Part shown: positions 61,289-64,000 of the stretch, in pieces
Layout: each line of letters starts with the position of its first letter
Numbering within the stretch: position 1 is the stretch's first letter
From: Sabellastarte sp. h YS-2021
Taxonomy: Eukaryota > Annelida > Polychaeta > Sabellida > Sabellidae
Assembly (NCBI GenBank): GCA_964017235.1
Contig: OZ024929.1
Coordinates: 158,147,609-158,211,608, forward strand
Length of the DNA stretch: 64,000 nt
Reading direction: 5' to 3'
Position numbers and translations under genes: made by a program
Notes under the pieces: model-generated
Databases searched by the model: none
Seen by the model: only the letters and a program-made list of their open reading frames with translations
Told to the model about the DNA's origin: nothing

Positions 61289-62376
61289 ATGGGTAAACAA
61301 AGGAAAAATTGTTGGAAGTGTGCAGAAAGACATTACCCTCCTACGGGTCGTAACTGTTTGAAAGCTGAAGTGTTGAACAGTACCAGAGTCAGTAGTAGTG
61401 CGGACGAGTCGAGGGTATCTGGGCCTGAAATGGAAAAGAACTCTAACGTTATTCCCAGTACTCCAAACACACACAACCAAGTCGTACTCCTGATGGACCA
61501 GATGATATCCAGAAACAGATTTTGCAGCAGTTGAAGCAGGTCAGCCAGCGATTGGAGGTCGTAGAGGGCAAGTTCGAGACCGGGTCACAGCACAACAGCA
61601 GCCAGCATGCAGGAACAAGGGTGAAGAAGTTAAGTAGTAATTCCATTAGAACTGTTCAAAATAAGTGGTCTGATAGTGATTCGTCTGAGGACGAGTCCAT
61701 ACCTAGTTTAAGGTGTATGAAAAAATCTGAAAAAATCCAAAAAGAAATTGACAGTAGAATCAGGGAGCTTGAACGTCACAGTGAAGCTACAGGTACAGGG
61801 ACAAAAATTAAGTCAAAACGTGGGGGGAATGTTGATGTGTTGGTCAAAAATAAAGTGGCCTGGCCACATGAAGCAATATTAGGTGGGGCAACTAGGGCCA
61901 GATTGTCCTATGACCAGTTAAGCATGTCCCAGTGGGTTCAGGGATTTTGCAAGAACATGTTAGATGAGCCAGACCAAAAAATTAGGGAGAAGATGATTCA
62001 GTATATGGGGGAGCTTTTTGAAGATGTAACTGACTTTTCATGGCAAGGGGCTAAAGCAGCTCACGCTGTATTGCTGTGTGAGTTTGAAAGGGGTACTCTA
62101 AATTGGGGTGACACAGCAAGAATCGATAGGATTCGTAGGGCACATGCCCAAAAACATGTTACCACAGCTCGGACATGGGGTAGGAATGAAAAAAATTCCA
62201 AACCATGGTATTGTAAACAGTTTCAAACTGGGACATGTACTTTCTCAAAGGACCATGAGGTGAATGGTAAAACTCATAAGCATATCTGTTTCTTTTGCAT
62301 AGGTCAGGGCAGGTTTTTGGGTCATGCAGAGAAAGACTGTATTTTTAGTAAGCGTCATAATCAAAAAAACGAGTGA
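61289..62376 (+). pseudogene. Gag-like protein of N2, one frame shift
   Basis: ATG at 61289 (MGKQRKNCWKCAERH) with the C-x2-C-x3-H-x7-C motif seen in N1. A one-base shift near 61475 moves the reading to the frame ending at 62376 (QILQQLKQVSQRLEVVEGK onward). The conserved blocks NKVAWPHEAILGG and SQWVQGFCKN and the CCCH-like end (WYCKQFQTGTC, HICFFC, HAEKDC) are present. The end carries CAA AAA AAC GAG TGA, an in-frame A_AAA_AAC. Apart from one lesion the gene looks recent. Confidence 0.85.
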
Positions 62377-62411
62377 GGGGCTGCCCTTCTGTTGAAAAAG
62401 GGGGGGGCAGC
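62364..62411 (+). promoter_or_regulatory. Predicted -1 ribosomal frameshift signal, N2 gag/RT
   Basis: Slippery A AAA AAC at 62364-62370 in the gag frame, 9-nt spacer GAGTGAGGG, then GCTGCCC (62380-62386) able to pair with GGGCAGC (62405-62411), with the stop TGA in the spacer. The -1 frame is open from 62370 onward. The same heptamer and a similar stem base occur in N1. Confidence 0.75.
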
Positions 62412-64000
62412 ATGTATAGTACTGAAAAAGTGTCAGTGTCGAAGTCACAAATGTATAATGTGTGTCAAAAAGTTAATGTCAGCATTGAAGATAATGACAA
62501 GATACAGGTCATATCGGGTCAAGGTGGCATTGCGAGTGGTGATCAAAAATGTGCTCAAGGGGGAGATAAAAATGTACGTATGGATGTTAAAAATCCTCAG
62601 CATGGGGTCATGTGGGGACAAGGCCCTAAATCAGAGGTCTCGGTTTCAGGTAGAGCCTTTTATACCAAAAGACAAACCCCAGCTCAGATTGAAAGTTTAT
62701 TGGTCCGTCCCTTGAATCATTGCATAAAAATTTTCCAAGCCAATGCTCAGGAAACAATGGCCAGGTCATATGCTTCTGTGGTCAAAGGTACTATTAAAGG
62801 GCGAAAATCAAATTCCAGATATTGCAAAGGGGGCGTTTTTTGGGCTGCTAGAGCGGGTAAACATGCACCAGTGAATAGTACTGGTCTTTGCCCTGGTGTG
62901 CACACAAAAGAACGCGAGGCAGTAACAAAAGCTAGGTACGATTCAGTGACAAGTGATCAAAATATTGCAATACCAATTAAACCTGACCATACATCGGCCA
63001 AGGCCAAGCAAAGTGATAAGGCATTACTGGACAATATGGCTCACAAGGTCAAGGAAAAGGGGGCTGTTTCAAATAAAAATTCCCAAAAATCACATTTATC
63101 AGACGATCAGGTTTTACTGTTTGACATCAGAAACACAGAAGGGGACAAATTCATAAATTCTATCATTTTCAATGATAGCAAGAAATTGGTCATCCCTCTC
63201 GAATGTAAGGCTTTTGATCAATGGAGGATTCAGTCAGATATGAATTTTGGATTCATACCACTGACGGATCCGTGCCTGCCTGTTGATACAACCAGATCAG
63301 ACTTTTCGTGTGGTGATCCTATCAAATTGCATGGTGAGGTGAAAAAATATGACTTACCAAATTATTTAGGAGCCAGAATTCCTGTAAAATCCCAAATGAA
63401 CATAGGGGCATGGAAGGTCTTGCTCAAGGATTACTGGGATCACCAGTTACTCCAGTGTTTGGAATTTGGATTTCCCCTGGGTTTTAATAGGACTTGTCCA
63501 TTAAAGCATGACAAAGAAAATCATAAATCGGCTTTGCAATTCCCACAGGATGTGGAAAAGTACATACAAGAGGAAAAATCTTTTGGAGCGATAATAGGCC
63601 CTTTCAAAGAACCCCCTATCAAGGACTTGCATTTTTCACCATTCATGACTAGGCATAAGCCGAATTCTGATACCAGACGGGTGATCTTGGACCTTAGCTG
63701 GCCTAGGGGGGAGTCTGTGAATGCTGGGGTGGAAAAAGACGCGTTCCTAGGTGCGGATTTTAAGTTATCCTTTCCAAGTATTGATGACTTGACTAAAGAG
63801 TTACTCAAAATAGGCAAAGGCGCTCATATCTTCAAGGTTGACGTTAGTCGGGCATTCAGGCATCTGAATGTGGATCCCAGGGATTATGATTTGTTGGGTC
63901 TCAATTGGAATGGGACGTATATAGACACAAGAATTCCGTTTGGGAGTCGCCATGGCAGCCAATTCATGCAGCGCACAAGCGACGCCGTGCGTTACGTCAT
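62370..64000 (+). CDS. RT of N2, open to the window end (partial)
   Basis: The frame entered by the -1 shift is open for more than 540 codons and runs off the window. The first ATG in it is at 62412. After a variable N-terminal region it reads GRAFYTKRQTPAQIESLL, NYLGARIPVKSQMN, then RT motifs KPNSDTRRVILDLSWP, IFKVDVSRAFRHL and PFGSRHGSQFMQRTSDA. The YIDD box lies beyond the edge. The frame is uninterrupted, so N2 RT may be intact. Confidence 0.88.

Larger units (their letters stand above)
60656..64000 (+). mobile_element. Ngaro-type element N2, cut by the window end
   Basis: The layout is parallel to N1: a non-coding leader with shared phrases (TTGACAACCTCAGGCTT, GGTCTAACCTAT), then gag, then RT running off the window. 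The left end is placed near CGGGGGCAGTGTCAAGGCAT (60656), where the 169-bp repeat copy is interrupted and a GCCCCAGTCAGTCCT phrase resembles A1 of N1. The left boundary is approximate. Confidence 0.85.

Overview
The window is eukaryotic, AT-rich and dominated by transposable elements. It looks like a marine invertebrate, most likely a bivalve mollusc. That is inferred from the mix of DIRS and Ngaro tyrosine-recombinase retrotransposons, pearl-like tandem-repeat elements and AGGTCA-rich satellites; no species is identified. The only host gene I can support is the 3' part of a nuclear-pore basket protein gene, TPR. It runs on the minus strand as seven in-phase exons between 56836 and 25048, and its large introns are almost entirely transposon and satellite DNA.

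Layout. 1-15982 is a nest: DIRS copy A (family 1, left end outside the window) is broken by copy B (family 2, 2931-9272, all frames open) and by copy C (family 1, 9380-15794, decayed). 16501-21086 is DIRS copy D, which lost its recombinase half and internal repeat by deletion. 21087-24895 holds diverged duplications, a LINE remnant and a 350-bp tandem repeat. TPR exon 7 is at 25048-25225. 25324-33530 is DIRS copy F (family 3), whose left terminal repeat was split by a 2.7-kb pearl-like element with about 12 copies of a 169-bp repeat. TPR exon 6 is at 34641-34795. 34858-41780 is Ngaro-type element N1 (plus strand) with classical split direct repeats. TPR exons 5 and 4 lie at 41957-42666. 43390-54802 is a satellite array with a 690-bp higher-order unit, hit by complete DIRS copy E (44520-50848) and by a 5'-truncated LINE. 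TPR exons 3, 2 and 1 lie at 55023-56836. Then come small repeats, a truncated DIRS relic G (58531-60318) and a second Ngaro-type element N2 (about 60656 to the window end).

How the genes work together. The DIRS copies encode Gag, an RT-RNase H-methyltransferase-like protein and a tyrosine recombinase (YR). In every copy where I could check it, Gag ends in UGA followed by C, and the frame after that UGA stays open, or is traceable, into the YR. The RT lies in the +1 frame on top of it. In copies B, D and E the UGA is followed by CARYYA, the tobamovirus-type leaky context. Just downstream the read-through frame encodes two conserved cysteine clusters. The Ngaro elements use a different apparent device: both gag genes end with an in-frame A_AAA_AAC slippery heptamer, a 7-9 nt spacer and a stem-loop, and the -1 frame is open into the RT. 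The main hypothesis from this window is therefore two different recoding strategies in two groups of YR retrotransposons.
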